Part shown: positions 1 to 11,276 of the stretch, in pieces | Numbering within the stretch: position 1 is the first letter of the stretch | Layout: each line of letters begins with the position of its first letter | Position numbers and translations under genes: made by a program | The notes under the pieces: generated by a model | What the model was told of the DNA's origin: nothing | What the model saw: the letters and a program-made list of their open reading frames with translations, nothing else | Databases searched by the model: none | NCBI RefSeq assembly: GCF_963678635.1 | Contig: NC_087063.1 | Coordinates: 22,142,701-22,206,700 of the forward strand | DNA: 64,000 bases | Direction: 5' to 3' | Source of the DNA: Symsagittifera roscoffensis | Taxonomy: Eukaryota > Xenacoelomorpha > Acoela > Convolutidae

Positions 1-27
1 TACGCTCGTCTCAGTGCTCAGATAGCT

Positions 28-1116
28 TTGTGTAATTGGCCCCATGCTCAAGAGAGGGATACTTTGAAGGATCTTTTCATTGGACGAATCCGTGATGTGG
101 ATGTTCAACAGCAACTGATTAAGGCAAAAGTAGACTTGGATGACACTTTTAAACTCGCTTTAAAGTGCGAAAAAGGGGCTAGTACGTCGGCTCGGTTCCA
201 AAAACTACTCCCACACAATCAGTTTTCCAGCACTATAAAGGTTAAACAAGAGCCCACTTTCTCAACACAGTCGTCTCGAGGAAAACGGAATACTCCTCAG
301 AATCAATTCAATCGACAAAACACGCAAAGTAACAAAGGCAACAAGGCATGCTATTTCTGTGGTAATTCTTTTAGCCCGCATCACAGAAGGTCGTGTGTAG
401 CTCGAGAGGTTACATGTAACCTTTGCAAGAAACGAGGTCACTTTGCCAAATGTTGTAATTCATCAAAACGGCGTGTCAATTTGGTTAATGATAGTGAGGA
501 AGTGGCGGACCCCTCCGTCGATTGTAATTTTATAGATGCTGATTATGATAGTGAACCGGAATACGGTGAATTACAGCTAGAAAGTGCTAACAGGATTGAT
601 AGTATTGAGCTCCTAAAGTCAAATAAAGGGAAACCAAGAAGCCTCAGTATCCAGTTGCGTACGGAGTTGAGTTTTTTCTACGCAACTGTCGACACTGGAA
701 GTCCAGTTTCGTTCCTCAATAAGCGTACTTGCAATTTAATACTTCAACGCAACCCGTCCTTTCAATTCCGAGACATTACACGGTACCCTATAGATACTCT
801 GTATGTCGATTATAATAAGAAACCTATTCGTCTTCTCGGATCAATTTGTCTACCGATCTCGTCTAGTGGCTGGAAAGTAGAGGAGGCTTGTTTCCTTGTT
901 TCCGAGAACCCAACCCGAAGTCTGTTGGGCTTAGATTTGCAAGATCAGTTAAGCGTGGTGACTACTCAATTGAGGGCAGAACACGTTCAGCAGCTTGAGG
1001 TGAAAGATCAAGATCCGATCTCCGACTATTGGAGTTCATTCTTCGCTAAGAAATATGCTCATGTGTTTAATCGATTAAGAAGATCCAAAAAACCACAAAA
1101 TGTTCACAAATTTTAA
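28..1116 (+). pseudogene. Gypsy Gag C-terminus and aspartic protease (partial)
   Basis: This reading frame of about 362 residues holds the nucleocapsid part of Gag and the protease. Two adjacent zinc-knuckle-like blocks lie around 350-465. The second is a regular CX2CX4HX4C knuckle that would bind RNA; the first is irregular. The retroviral-type aspartic protease is marked by DTGS at 691-702 and by a LLGLD block near 918-935 that corresponds to the family's C-terminal flap-end motif. The 5' part of Gag lies outside the window, so the ATG at 28 is probably internal. The frame ends in a TAA at 1,114 inside sequence that should continue into RT, so a frameshift separates it from the next frame. 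Whether that shift is a programmed one or decay cannot be told from one copy. Confidence 0.85.
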
Positions 1117-1888
1117 GTACCCTTTGGTACTGCGTCAGATTAAAGGACAAAAAGTCCCAATTAATATCCAGGACAGAGTCGCTAAAGAATTCAAACAATT
1201 GGTGAAACAGGGTCACATTGAGAAACTAGACAAATGTACGACCGACTATTTCATAGCACCTATTGTATTGACAGCCAAGAAGGATGGCTCGATAAAACTT
1301 GCCTTAATTGCCAAGCCGATGAATGCACAAATTTGGAAGAATAAATACCAGATGCCAAATATTCATGAGCTTATCGATTCGGCCGCTCAGATAATTACCA
1401 AAAACGTACCTGGCAAGGTTTGGTTTACCTCTTTAGATTTGAAATATGCTTTCAGTCAGTTACCATTATTGTCAGTTACCAGTAGTCATTGTAATGTCAA
1501 TATATTGTGTGGGGATGCTACGGGGACCTATCGGTTTAAGACGGGGTTCTATGGCTTGACCGACATGTCGACTGAGTTCCAGAAGGCGATGGATTGTACC
1601 TTACAAGGAATGGAAGGTGTGATTTGTTACTTGGACGACATTCTAGTAGTCACGAAGGGAGATGTTCAAGAACATAACAATTTGGTCGAGAAAGTGATGC
1701 AGAGGCTCGATGCAGAGGGATGGGCACTGAAGTTTAGTGAGTGCGAATTTTCAGTAAATCAGTTAACTCTGCTAGGTTATGTTATAAGAGAGGAGGGTTA
1801 CTCTCCAAATTTTTCAAAGATTGACGCGATCCAATCACTTAAGCCCCCCAGAACTTTGAAACAGCTCGTTCGTTTATGGGGACGCTGA
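1100..1888 (+). pseudogene. Gypsy reverse transcriptase (frame-broken)
   Basis: About 262 residues of RT fingers and palm. Visible blocks are the GHIEKLDKC entry region, KKDGSIKLAL, KNKYQMPNI, FTSLDLKYAF with the first catalytic Asp, and YLDD at about 1,628-1,639 with the other two catalytic Asp residues. This enzyme copies element RNA into cDNA in the cytoplasmic particle. The frame overlaps the Gag-protease frame by 17 bases in a different phase. It ends early at 1,886-1,888. The expected continuation (RT thumb, then RNase H) resumes one base out of frame from about 1,866, which points to a single-base indel. The catalytic triad is intact, but the break should make a full enzyme impossible. 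Confidence 0.9.
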
Positions 1889-2480
1889 ATCATCTCCAAC
1901 GGTTTTTACCTGACTTACATACTTACACAGTTCATTTTCGAGAATCTGTAAAGGATTGTAACAAACATTCTTTTCGATGGGGGAGGAACAAGATAATGCC
2001 TTCAAGGGCATAATAAAGCTGGTGGCTAATATCCCCAATTTGTTCCATTATGACTCTTCAAAAAATTCTCGAGTAAAATGTGACGCTAGTCATAACGGGC
2101 TAGGTGCATGTCTTGAACAGGAGATTGGACCGGGAGTTTGGGCTCCAACTGCGTTTCTCAATAATGCTGAAACGAAGTATAGTACGAATGAACTAGAGTT
2201 GTTGGCAATCGTTTGGGCATGCGAACATTTTCGTACGTATTTGTTGGGCAATCATTTTCAAGTGTTAACTGACCACAAAGCCATTGTTTCGGCACTGAAT
2301 GAAAACTATAATAACAAGTCTTATCAGTCGCGCCTTTCGCGTTGGGCGGATCGGTTGTTACCATTTGATTTTGAAGTTACTCATGTCCCTGGGGTTACAT
2401 TAGGCATTGTGGATTATTTGTCTATCTATCCTACCTTTTCAGCTCCAGCACCTTCAATTTATGATAAGTTTTGTTGTTAA
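1865..2480 (+). pseudogene. Gypsy RT thumb and RNase H (frame-broken)
   Basis: The frame from about 1,865 gives the RT connection sequence and then RNase H, with CDASHNGLGACLEQ at about 2,080-2,121, NELELLAIVWACEHFR at about 2,188-2,235 and TDHKA near 2,270. These supply the acidic residues that cleave RNA in RNA:DNA hybrids. It ends in TAA at 2,478. From there to about 3,200 lies a Ser/Pro/Gln-rich linker typical of the spacing between RNase H and integrase in this lineage. The linker has no enzymatic motif and needs frame changes to be read through. Confidence 0.85.
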
Positions 2481-3199
2481 GTCTACTGAGGCTTTTAGTT
2501 CAGCCTTGTCATTTATTAATTCATTTCATGTGGTTTATTCAGACAACAAGTTATGTTCTTCGTCACAAGAGGGCGTTATTCCTCAGACTCGGAATTCAAA
2601 TTGTCCTATCGACCAATCAAATCATGTTATGCAAATTCGTGCATTCAGTCTCTCACCGAAAGAGGGCGTCGAGTTATGTTGTTCCAGTGCTGACCAATCA
2701 GAAACGAGCATGCTAATTATTAATCGTAGACCGGTTTCGCTTGCTTTGAATCATTGTCTCCGACCTGAATTGCTAAAAGATAGCCGCAACTCTTTCTTCT
2801 CACCTTTATCTTATTCATTCAAACTATCTCATAACTTCAACATGAATTCCTCGCAACATACTGTACCACCAGATACTTCTCCCCAACCTACTGTTAATGA
2901 AACACTTTCCCATCAAACTCACCCTCCTGACTCACAACCACTACTTAATTCGACGGCGGAGCCAGCAGACCTTGTCTCATTTGTGGAAAATTTTCCTTTG
3001 AGTTCCCCGAACTTCAGACGACAGAGCCCACGTCCCACTATGAGATCTCGTCAGGTAAGAACGAATCTCTCGTCTGGATCAGGTGCGCCAACACAATCGG
3101 ACTCGTTTTGTTGCTGCCAGGACCGTCTCAAGAAAGGAGGGACACAGTCAACTATTAGAAGCTATGAGGAGGTGCTGCCTATCACGACCGGGGAAAATT

Positions 3200-3665
3200 C
3201 ATACTCCTGCTAAAGTTGGCGTGTTTGCTGTCAACGGTGGAAAACCGATACTTTCGAAGTCTAAGAAAGAGATCGTGGGACTACCAGGGTTGTTCGACGC
3301 CGATCTTTTGGCCGAGCTCACGGAGGAAGATCAATTCCTGGGCCCGATGAAACGGGCTATTATCAATAAGGACGTTACCAGTTTCAATAAACTCGGGGCC
3401 TACATGGCCCAGTTTTGGCCTAAGGCAGCGGTTGTCAACAATTGTGTGATAATCGACAACAAATTGGCCATTCCAGAAGCTTTGAGGCAAGCCATCCTCG
3501 CCCGTCTTCATTGGTATCATCCTGGACAAGAGGCCATGATGTCAGCCTCAGAGTACATTTGGTGGCCGTTTTTAAACCGACAGATTGTCGATACCTGCGA
3601 AAAGTGCCGCGAATGCACGTTGTATGGTAAGAACCTTAAGCCTGTTAAAACTTTTCATACTTTTG
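3200..3665 (+). pseudogene. Gypsy integrase N-terminal zinc-binding domain (truncated)
   Basis: The open frame spans 3,083-3,757, but family-like sequence runs from about 3,200 to 3,665. It contains the integrase HHCC zinc finger: two His in HWYHPG at 3,509-3,520, followed by the WWPFL block and two Cys in CEKCREC near 3,597-3,615. This domain helps multimerise integrase on the cDNA ends. After GKNLKP the sequence turns into AT-rich, Phe/Lys-rich noise, and the D,D,E catalytic core that should follow is absent. The copy is therefore 3'-truncated at this point, with no LTR or target duplication to date it. Confidence 0.8.
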
Positions 3666-4945
3666 AAAGGTTAAACAAATTTTCTGCAAAAATATATAGG
3701 AAAAAAACTTCTGAATTTGTTTTCTTTTTGTTTTTTTTGTGTTTATTTTTACAATAAAAAATGATATCGGAACTCTCTGTTGGTATTGCAGAGCAACCAG
3801 CTAATTCGTTGGATGTACAAAAAATTGTAGTTGAAAAACACAAAGAAATCTATGATGCAGAAACTCGTTTAAAACTGAAAGCGAGAATGTTTTTTCTACC
3901 AACTGATTCTCAGAGACTTTTTGATTTTCTGAAAAAAACTAATGAAAACAAAGTCAATCCAAAACAAATGACCACAAAGTGACATTTCAATGTCCCAATT
4001 TTCTTCAAGAATCTTCTTTATAAGTGAATGTTCTCGCCGGTATTTTTACGCATATTTAAAGCGGAATTGATTAGCACCAACTGCTGCGAAAAAATATCTA
4101 ATGCAGTATAAAAAAAAAGATATAATTTTTTGAAAAAATTTGTTTCATATTTTCTGTTTGAAAACAATTAAACAGGTTTCACGAGGAACCGTGATCCATT
4201 CTATAACACTCAAGACCCTTTCACAACAGACACTTAAAACTATTTAGAAATTATTCCAGACACTTAAAACTATTTAGAAATTATTCTATATGGCACAAAA
4301 TTACGAATACAACTTTTTTCATTTGAATGCGGTCAATTTGCAAATTCCGTTTTTGTCAAGATCACAAAGAGCCTAAAAGTCAAAAATCATTCTGTTGCAA
4401 TTCTTAAAATTTGGTCATAAAGTGTTCCACGTCATATTACCTTTATTGTACATGAACCCAAAACTAGAAAGTTCAAGTTCACTATAGTCAAATTTGACTA
4501 TTGTCTCAATTTGAAGGATTTCTTTGTTTGAACTTTCGCTTTATTTTGACTGAACATCCGCTGCAAATTTCTTTCGCCGCATTTTTCGGAGTCGTATTTT
4601 GAATTCACTTTGAATTAATGAAGAATTTGTAACTTCTTTCTATAAAAATTTTCAGATTGGTTTCAATGGGGAATCGCATCTCTATTAATAGTTCTTCAAC
4701 GCGAAACGGCAAGGAATTTGAGTCTACAAGCAATTTGTTCTTTTTTTTGTTTGTCTTTTGGTTTGCTAGGTTAATGTCAATAGCGAATTATACAGAAAAC
4801 AATTACACAGTTTATACTTCAATTTTTTTTATCAAAACAAGGCTATATTGTTTCTATATTTTTTGATAAACAGGGAATTGAAAACTTGAAAACAGTAGGA
4901 TTGCGCAAATGTAGGAAACTTTTGCTATATCTAATGTTCATTTTC
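3666..4945. other. AT-rich intergenic stretch
   Basis: I see no recognisable gene here. A 73-codon open frame at 3,761-3,982 and a 69-codon frame at 4,657-4,866 show no family motif, and the second is dominated by Phe, as AT-rich noise is. A 30-bp unit beginning CAGACACTTAAAACTATTTA is duplicated head to tail at 4,227-4,256 and 4,257-4,286. Confidence 0.6.
4227..4286. repeat. Two-copy 30-bp tandem repeat
   Basis: The unit starting CAGACACTTAAAACTATTTA occurs twice in direct succession with no mismatch that I see. It is probably a recent slippage duplication. Confidence 0.8.
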
Positions 4946-5388
4946 GTTCCGACTTTCGTAACGAAAATAACGGAACATTCGTGCTCAGGGTGGATTTTTT
5001 CTTTAGACAAATTTTGACTTTTTAACTAGCCATTTTTGACAGAATTTTTTATATCAATCGAAAGCTATTGAGTCTTGATCTTAAATTTGAAAAGATATTT
5101 AACCTGTGATCATTTTTTGTAAAGCTATGGGGGTTTGAAATTTACCATTTTGGTCAATTTGGGAAAATTGATGCGCGCTATATTTCGCGCAATTAACGCG
5201 CAAGCGAGATTTATCACTTTGTTCTTAATATGACGATGTTTTCACAATAAATCTCAAAGTTTTTTAAAAAAAATTTTTAATTTAATTTTCTTTTACATTT
5301 AAATTTTTCATGTTATTACTGCTACAAAGATCTTAAAAGGCAGTCGGAACATTCATGGTACATTCGCCCGGGTACGAGAAGTTTTGTT
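4946..5388 (+). mobile_element. Helitron2-like non-autonomous element, copy A1
   Basis: It begins with GTTCCGACTTTCG, followed by a short 5' hairpin, and ends near GTACGAGAAGTTTTGTT. The inverted copy of the 5' terminus (AGTCGGAAC) lies subterminally at about 5,342-5,350. In better-preserved copies it is followed by the 3' hairpin CAGGGCTTCGCCCTG. Inverted repeats that are terminal on the left and subterminal on the right, with a 3' stem-loop, are the layout described for Helitron2/Helentron elements. The interior carries the family's GCGCG...TTTCGCGC block. The 3' hairpin is decayed here. The element ends about 195 bp before the serpin start codon, so it may lie in or near that gene's promoter. 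Confidence 0.6.
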
Positions 5389-5583
5389 TGTTTTTGAAAT
5401 TGAGAAAGAAACAACTCGCTGTGAATGGTTACGAAACAAAAAAACACGCATAATTTATAATAAAAAAAATTTTGGCCCAAACTAAATACGGTTTCAGCTC
5501 CGTTTTCTTATTTAATACATTTTAGCAAACAATATCTTGATGAGAGAAAAGGGGCAAAAAGGGGAACGGTTGTTTGAAACTTT

Positions 5584-8113
5584 ATGAACTTTTCTTTTCT
5601 GGTTCTTATGTGCAATTAATTTGCTCTAATTGCTCTATTGGCTCAAATATCGACAGACGGGCGAGAGTCGAACGTATCTTTTGCAAAAAACCTTGAATTC
5701 TGTCACAAAGTGGCAACTCAATATTTTTCCTATTTATCGGACAGTGAAAATGGCTCAATGTCGCCAATCAGCGTATATATATGTTTATCAATGGCAAAAT
5801 TGGGTGCAAGAGAAGACACTTTGAAAGAATTTATTGAAGTACTTGGCGACAACGAGGAAAAAATTGAACGCTTGGTCACAAATTTTGCTCATTGGAAAGA
5901 TTCTAAGTTCGAGTTGAAAATGGCAAATGGAATTTTTGTAAAAAACGGAATTGCGCTGTCCAAAAGTTTTGAGACGAGTTTGCTTAATAATTTTTCAGCC
6001 CTAGTTCGAAATATTGCTTTGGGGACGAGCGCTGGTGAAAAGGTTATTAACGATTGGATTCGCAAACAAACAAAAGGGCTGATTGATAATGCTATAAAAG
6101 ATACGAATAGCGATGATCTCGCTATTTTGGTAAACACTGTGTATATGAAAGGCAAATGGGTGAAAACATTTTCACCTAGCCCTCGGAAATATGACTTCGA
6201 AACGGCAACAGGTGATACTGTTGAAGCACACATGATGCAAAAAGAGTGTATTTTCGATTATTACACAGATCGCAAAAATCACTACAGAATTGCCTTTTTT
6301 GAGTATGAAGTTGGCGAAAATCTGGCAGATCAATGGGAAATGGGAGTTCTACTACCGGATCAGCAGTTGGGTCGCAATTATAATATTGCCCATTTTTTGA
6401 GGTTCATTTCCCCAAAAAATATGAGACAGTTCAACAATACGAGACTTCCGGCCAAGCTGGATGTGCTATTACCCAAAGTAAAAGTGCGAGCAACAATTGA
6501 TCTCATTCCGTTGCTTCAAAACTTTGGGATTCAAAGTGCGTTCTGCAAAAACAAGGCCAATTTTTTGGGAATCACGTAAGTTTTTTGAAATACAAATCTA
6601 AGTAATAGCCTATAATTTTAACAATTAAAAAATTACAAAATGTCAATTATCAATGTCTCAGTGTCATCAACCCCATTAGCAAACCCCTTTTTTTGCATTT
6701 TTTTGCCTAGAACTGCTAATATTAGATAAAAACTGAAGAAAACTAAAAATGAATCGAATGCAGAAATATTTTGGTGAAACTTGAATGTCAGAAATTCTCC
6801 CAGAATCTGACCGAAGAAACCAGCCATTTACGGCAAAATTTAATCAATAAAAAATCAGTCGAAACCATTTTTTTTGCAAAATTTAATAACCCGAGCGCAA
6901 TATTAAGGTTGGTGATTTTTTATGATAAAAATTAACTTTTGGTTATCAGTAGTTTTTTCAAAATCGTGGAGGTTATAATTCTTCTTATACTAAGCTTTTA
7001 TATTTTTAAAATGTAAATTCTTAAACACGGTAGTTTTAGCACAATTATTGAACGACTGAAAAGAACCAAAATTGTAGCAATTGAATTCCGCGATATATAT
7101 TTTTAAAGGTCATACCTATTTTTTTTAAGCAACTTAAAAAATTATTACAAATATAAAAAATTTACCAAAAAACTGAAATAACTAGCAAAATTTTTTTAAA
7201 AATTTACAGAATGTAAAATTGGGTGCCAGTTTCCTTGCTTTCATTTTTAAAAGTACATCCTAACTTTGTATTTTTTTGAAACTGTTTGCAAAAAGTTTTA
7301 CTTATAAGATGCTATTTAAATAAGGCTTTACTTTCAAACGTTTTTTCAATATTTTTTTCCACGGCAGTCTTCTGATTTTCATTCGTACGTTTTGTTATTG
7401 AGCTTCGAACAAATAGAAGATATGTTTTGCTAACTTTTTCAAGAGATACTTTATACAGTTAACCCGAGTTACCACAAATGCTTAAACTATAAAAAATGGT
7501 TAAAACTGAACTAATCAAATACTCAAACTCATTGTTAAACCCTTTCTGATGACAATTCTTAAAACTTTCATAAATTTTCCTTTTTTTCAAGCTAACAGTC
7601 CCAATTGAAACTGTTTTGACAAAACAATGCAGGTGGTGCGAGCCTTTGTTTTGTCGCTTTTTTTCTGTTAGATGTTGAAAACATCTGATTACAAGGAAAA
7701 AAAACAGCTTTTATCTTTGTGGTAATACTAATCTTTTCAGTGCGTAGTTGGCCAGGTAAATCGTTCGTAGCAAAACTTGACCCTCGGTTTTCCCTTCTGA
7801 CTCAAGGGAACCTACAATTCCCTACTTGAATATTTTTCACAAAGCTTTTCAACTAATGCACCGCTATATTTTCAGCGTGGATGAGCCAGTTTACATCCGG
7901 GAGGCAAAACAGATGTGTTATGTTGACATAGACGAACAAGGGACGGAAGCTGCTGCAGTGACATATATGGAGTATAGGTGCTGCAGCGGATCAATGCCAG
8001 AACCAGGAACGCCGTTCTACGTACTTTCTCCTTACATTTACTTCATATTCCAGCGAGCTACAGGGATCATACTGTTTGTTGGAGCTGTCAACAATCCGCG
8101 TGCTGATGAATGA
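5584..8113 (+). CDS. Secreted-type serpin, two exons, in-frame stop in the signal peptide
   Basis: Exon 1 is 5,584-6,575 and exon 2 is 7,876-8,113, joined in phase 2. The donor CAC|GTAAGT and acceptor ATTTTCAG|CG are both good, and the product is about 409 residues, normal for a serpin. The ATG at 5,584 opens a hydrophobic signal-peptide-like stretch, but codon 12 (5,617-5,619) is TAA. The same frame continues past it into more hydrophobic residues and then the serpin body. Family marks are NTVYMKGKW (about residue 184), LLPKVKV, FLGIT at the exon junction, the hinge GTEAAAVT (residues 353-360) and the C-terminal FVGAVNNP. The small-residue hinge predicts an inhibitory serpin that traps a serine or cysteine protease. 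By alpha-1-antitrypsin spacing P1 falls on the second Cys of YRCCSG. Alternatives are an upstream exon spliced at 5,657, a pseudogene, or a sequencing error. Confidence is high for the family and low for functionality. Confidence 0.9.
6576..7875 (+). other. Serpin intron
   Basis: This 1,300-bp AT-rich phase-2 intron is bounded by GTAAGT and TTTTCAG. Splicing it out rebuilds the conserved serpin segment between FLGIT and the strand leading to the hinge. I see no gene or well-preserved element inside it. Confidence 0.8.
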
Positions 8114-8230
8114 TAGTTAAAAAGCGGTTTAATTTTATTGGTGTCTCATCTCAAGTATTTTATTAGGTTTAATCAAGATCAAAAAATATTTTGAAATCTG
8201 ATTTAAACTCTTTCAATCATATTCATGCGC

Positions 8231-8437
8231 GGCTCTTTTCTAGTTTCCCACCCCCCTCGTAAAATTACATATTTAGGCTGTTCAAAAATGTTCACATGTA
8301 CAAAAAGTTTGTAAAATTTGTTCACCTGTTCACGCTGACACTGAAACGTTTTGATGCAGTTTATAACAAAAAAAATGTTGAATAGATTTTCAATTATTGA
8401 AATTTAAAAAAATCAAGGGGGAACTGGAAAAGAGTCT
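8231..8437. mobile_element. hAT-like MITE, copy 1
   Basis: This is a 207-bp element with inverted ends: GGCTCTTTTCTAGTTTCCC on the left and the complement of GGGGGAACTGGAAAAGAGTC on the right. The flanking octamers TCATGCGC (8,223-8,230) and TAATACGC (8,438-8,445) match at 6 of 8 positions, as a decayed 8-bp target duplication would. It has no coding capacity. An 8-bp duplication is the size made by hAT and P transposases. Confidence 0.75.
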
Positions 8438-8445
8438 AATACGCT

Positions 8446-10171
8446 AATACTTTTAATTTTGAATTACATACAATCAGTTGATAAAACTATTTAGTTTGTC
8501 ATAAAACTATTGTCATCTACAATACCATTTTGAATTAACGCGTTTCGTTGTGATCAAAAAATACTCTTTGTTAATTTGTTTGAGGTTTTCGCGTTTCAGT
8601 TTTCATTTTTTTTTTACAAACTGAGATGTAATAATATTCTTCTAAACATGTTTGAATTTTTTTCATTCTCGATTATCTAACTCGACACCAGGTTTCACGC
8701 TGGTAAAAAAAAACTTTTAGGAGTTTATGCCAACGATGCCTTTTTCTCTTCACGAATCCCAATTTGCCGCTTTAAAGTAGAAAACAAACAATTTTTTGCA
8801 AAATTTTGCATGATTTTTCAAATATATTGATGCATTGAGCTCAAAATTTTTGTGATAAGTTTTTCAGTGATCTTTTTTGCAGGTTATGGATGTTTGATCA
8901 TTTTTAAATTGGCCATTTTGAGAAAATCAATGATAGTTTTTACCAGTTTTTTGTTAACGTGTAATTTAACCGGCAAAAACGGCCGAGAACTCCTTCCAAA
9001 CTGATAAGACGCCAGTTTTTTTATTTCAAACAAAATTGTTTCTTACTGGACGTTGAGTTTGAGGCGAACATTTGCAAAAAATGAAACTCTCAAAATTTTA
9101 AATTTTTTTTGTTTCATTTTAAACCAAATCCTTCTTCAAGTACTCTCAAGTGTCCATCAGTCTGGTTGATGAACAATTACATGTCAACGAATCAAGTACT
9201 TAGAAAATTATGTTCAATAGCTCACAAATAATGCCCATTTTGTCCATACTTTTGTTTTCAACTTCTTAAAAGGTTCTGGATCACTCTCAACTTTAAAGAC
9301 ACAAAAATATGATTATATAATTCAATCACTCACCAGAAAAAGCGTGACCTGGTTTCACTGAATTGCAACTCCAAAAAAATACCATAATCGAAACCTGGAA
9401 TTGCATGGTAGACCATTCGCTCAGTCCTGATTCGATTCGGGTTTGCGCTTTTAAGTCCAGACTATCTTGATCGAATTTGGATATTTCCGATTTATCGTAA
9501 CTTAATCTTTGTAATGAAGTTTTCTCAATCTTTGTCGAGCTGCATAAAAGCCCAACAACTGATAAGTTGGTTTTAGCGTAAGTTTTAAGCTTAGTATCAC
9601 TAGCTAAACTTATAGCTAAATTCATCACTTGTTTAACAATCGACCGGGTGGTTTTAGCGTAACATAGCGTGATTAAGGTTTTAGCATATTTTTTGCTCCT
9701 AATTTTCCAAAAACAAATTACACTATATTAATTCTGATAAAAATTTAGGCCGTTTTTCCTCATCTTTTTGACCGAATATCAATTCAATTAGAGTAAAACT
9801 CGCTGAATATCCTTTTTTGATTTTGTCAGGGTAATTCAAATCAGCACTAAGCGCTCGATTTAAAAAAAACGCTCATCTTTTCAAAATGATGATTTGATAA
9901 AAGAATTATGTTTCAGTTAATTAGATCAAAGCGTAAAAAAGTTTTTTGAACATTTAATATGAAGGAAACATATTGAAAATTTTTGAACATCTAATGAAGA
10001 AAACGTGTTGGAATTTCTTCAAACAAATTGGTTTGTATGTTTTTATATGGTTATAATTATAATTTTCATGCATATTGCTGAGCAATTTTCAGGCGTTTTA
10101 TTTTTGCTGACAGATTAGTTAAAGTTGAGTCATGGATACTACGATTGAACAAAATCAGAGCAAAAACAATG
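8446..10171. other. AT-rich stretch with one weak exon candidate
   Basis: No clear gene is present. The part around 8,760-9,020 faintly resembles the interior of the Helitron2-like family (GATCATTTTTA, TTGGCCATTTTGAG) and may be an old copy. The only coding-like segment is the minus-strand candidate listed separately. Confidence 0.4.
9334..9628 (-). other. Possible orphan exon, minus strand
   Basis: An open frame of about 98 codons starts at the ATG at 9,628 and has a fairly balanced amino-acid composition, unlike the Phe/Lys noise around it. It runs to TTTTCTG|GTGAGT on the minus strand, a consensus splice donor whose GT is at about 9,333. I recognise no domain and found no convincing downstream acceptor or partner exon. 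It could be chance. Confidence 0.2.
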
Positions 10172-10658
10172 ACAAGACTGCTCGTATCAGGGCGAAGCCC
10201 TGAATGTTCCGACTGCCTTTTAAGGTTTTATGGAGCAGTAATAACATCAAAAAATTAAATGTATCAAAATAAATATAAAAAATTGAAATTGAAATTTTTT
10301 ATTAAAATCATCCCCCCACACGCCATATTAAGTACAAAAGGATAGATTTCGCTCCTTGTAACAAATCGATTATGGCAAATAAGCTTCTTTCAACCAATTT
10401 GGAACAATTTCTGACGGATTAACTCTCCGCTTACGCGTTAATAGCGCGAAATATATTGCGCGTTAATTGTCCCAAATTGGCCAAAATGGCAATCTTTAAA
10501 CCCCCATAATTTTACGAAAAACAATCCAGGTAAAGTATCTTTTCAAATTAAGACTCAGCACAACAATACTTTTTGAATGATATAAAGAAAATCCATCAAA
10601 AATGGCTAGTTAAAAAGCCGATATTTGTCGGAAGAAAAAAACTACCCCGAGCAGAATG
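10172..10658 (-). mobile_element. Helitron2-like element, copy A2 (5' end lost)
   Basis: In reverse orientation it opens with ACAAGACTGCTCGTATCAGG, the 3' end, with the hairpin CAGGGCGAAGCCCTG and the subterminal TGTTCCGACT. The interior matches other copies, including the GCGCGAAATATATTGCGCG block. It stops at CCCCGAGCA without the terminal 5' hairpin, so it is 5'-truncated. Confidence 0.75.
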
Positions 10659-10659
10659 T

Positions 10660-11276
10660 AAAGGGGGTCTTAAGGGAGCAAAAGTAAGTCTCGGCATTCG
10701 ATATCAGCACCACACAATTTATTTTAGAAAAAATGTATCATCGTGGCCAATGAAGGTTATTTGAATCTTGACAATGGCTGCAAAATTCGCATGAACAGTA
10801 GCATTTTATTGAATAGTAACAACTAAGTATTTGTGGAGCTCGACAAGTCCTTTTTTCCTGAACTGTACAAAAAGGTTCTATGAAAAGTTTATCCTTAAGG
10901 CATTCAAAATTCATTAAAATTAACATAAAATTCATAAAAGCTCAAAATTTACACTGGTACAAATCCAGATTAAACAACAGCTGAAACCAAGTGTTTCTGT
11001 AATTTGAGGCATCACTACTCCCTCATCACCGTTATGAGAAAAAAAATTTTTATAAAGGACTTTTGTTGGTTAAGGTGTTGTCTAGCTAATCGATAACATT
11101 ACGGGGCCACTTTGCAAACGGGGCCAAACTGTGAACTGTAGATAATTAAGCGCCTATCCAGTTCTCAGTTTGGTCTCGTAATGAATTGTGGTGGCAAATT
11201 TAAACAACGTAATAGAATTTACGGCCATTATACTCAATTTATTTCAAAAACTAAGAATCTATTATGTTTTATTATT
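10660..11276. other. AT-rich spacer, no gene seen
   Basis: I see no supported coding region or element between the two flanking Helitron2-like copies. Confidence 0.5.

Larger units (their letters stand above)
1..3760 (+). mobile_element. Degenerate Gypsy-type LTR retrotransposon, internal region
   Basis: In order the plus strand encodes a Gag tail with two zinc knuckles, an aspartic protease (DTGS), a reverse transcriptase (YLDD), RNase H and an integrase H2C2 zinc finger. The order protease-RT-RNase H-integrase is the Ty3/Gypsy order, and the wording of the RT N-terminus and the HWxHPG integrase finger fits the Mag-like lineage. The element runs off the left edge of the window, so its 5' LTR is not seen. 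On the right, similarity stops at about 3,660 before the integrase DDE core, and I see no 3' LTR. Frame changes near 1,090-1,110 and near 1,866 break the polyprotein. It should be an old, inactive copy. Base composition (~42-45% GC by eye) is higher than that of the flanking AT-rich DNA. Confidence 0.9.

Noticed and set aside
2158-2364. Minus-strand frame within the Gypsy RNase H
   Set aside because: Antisense shadow of the clearly recognisable RNase H.
3761-3982. 73-codon frame as a small gene
   Set aside because: Fairly balanced composition, but no splice context, no homologous motif and no other support.
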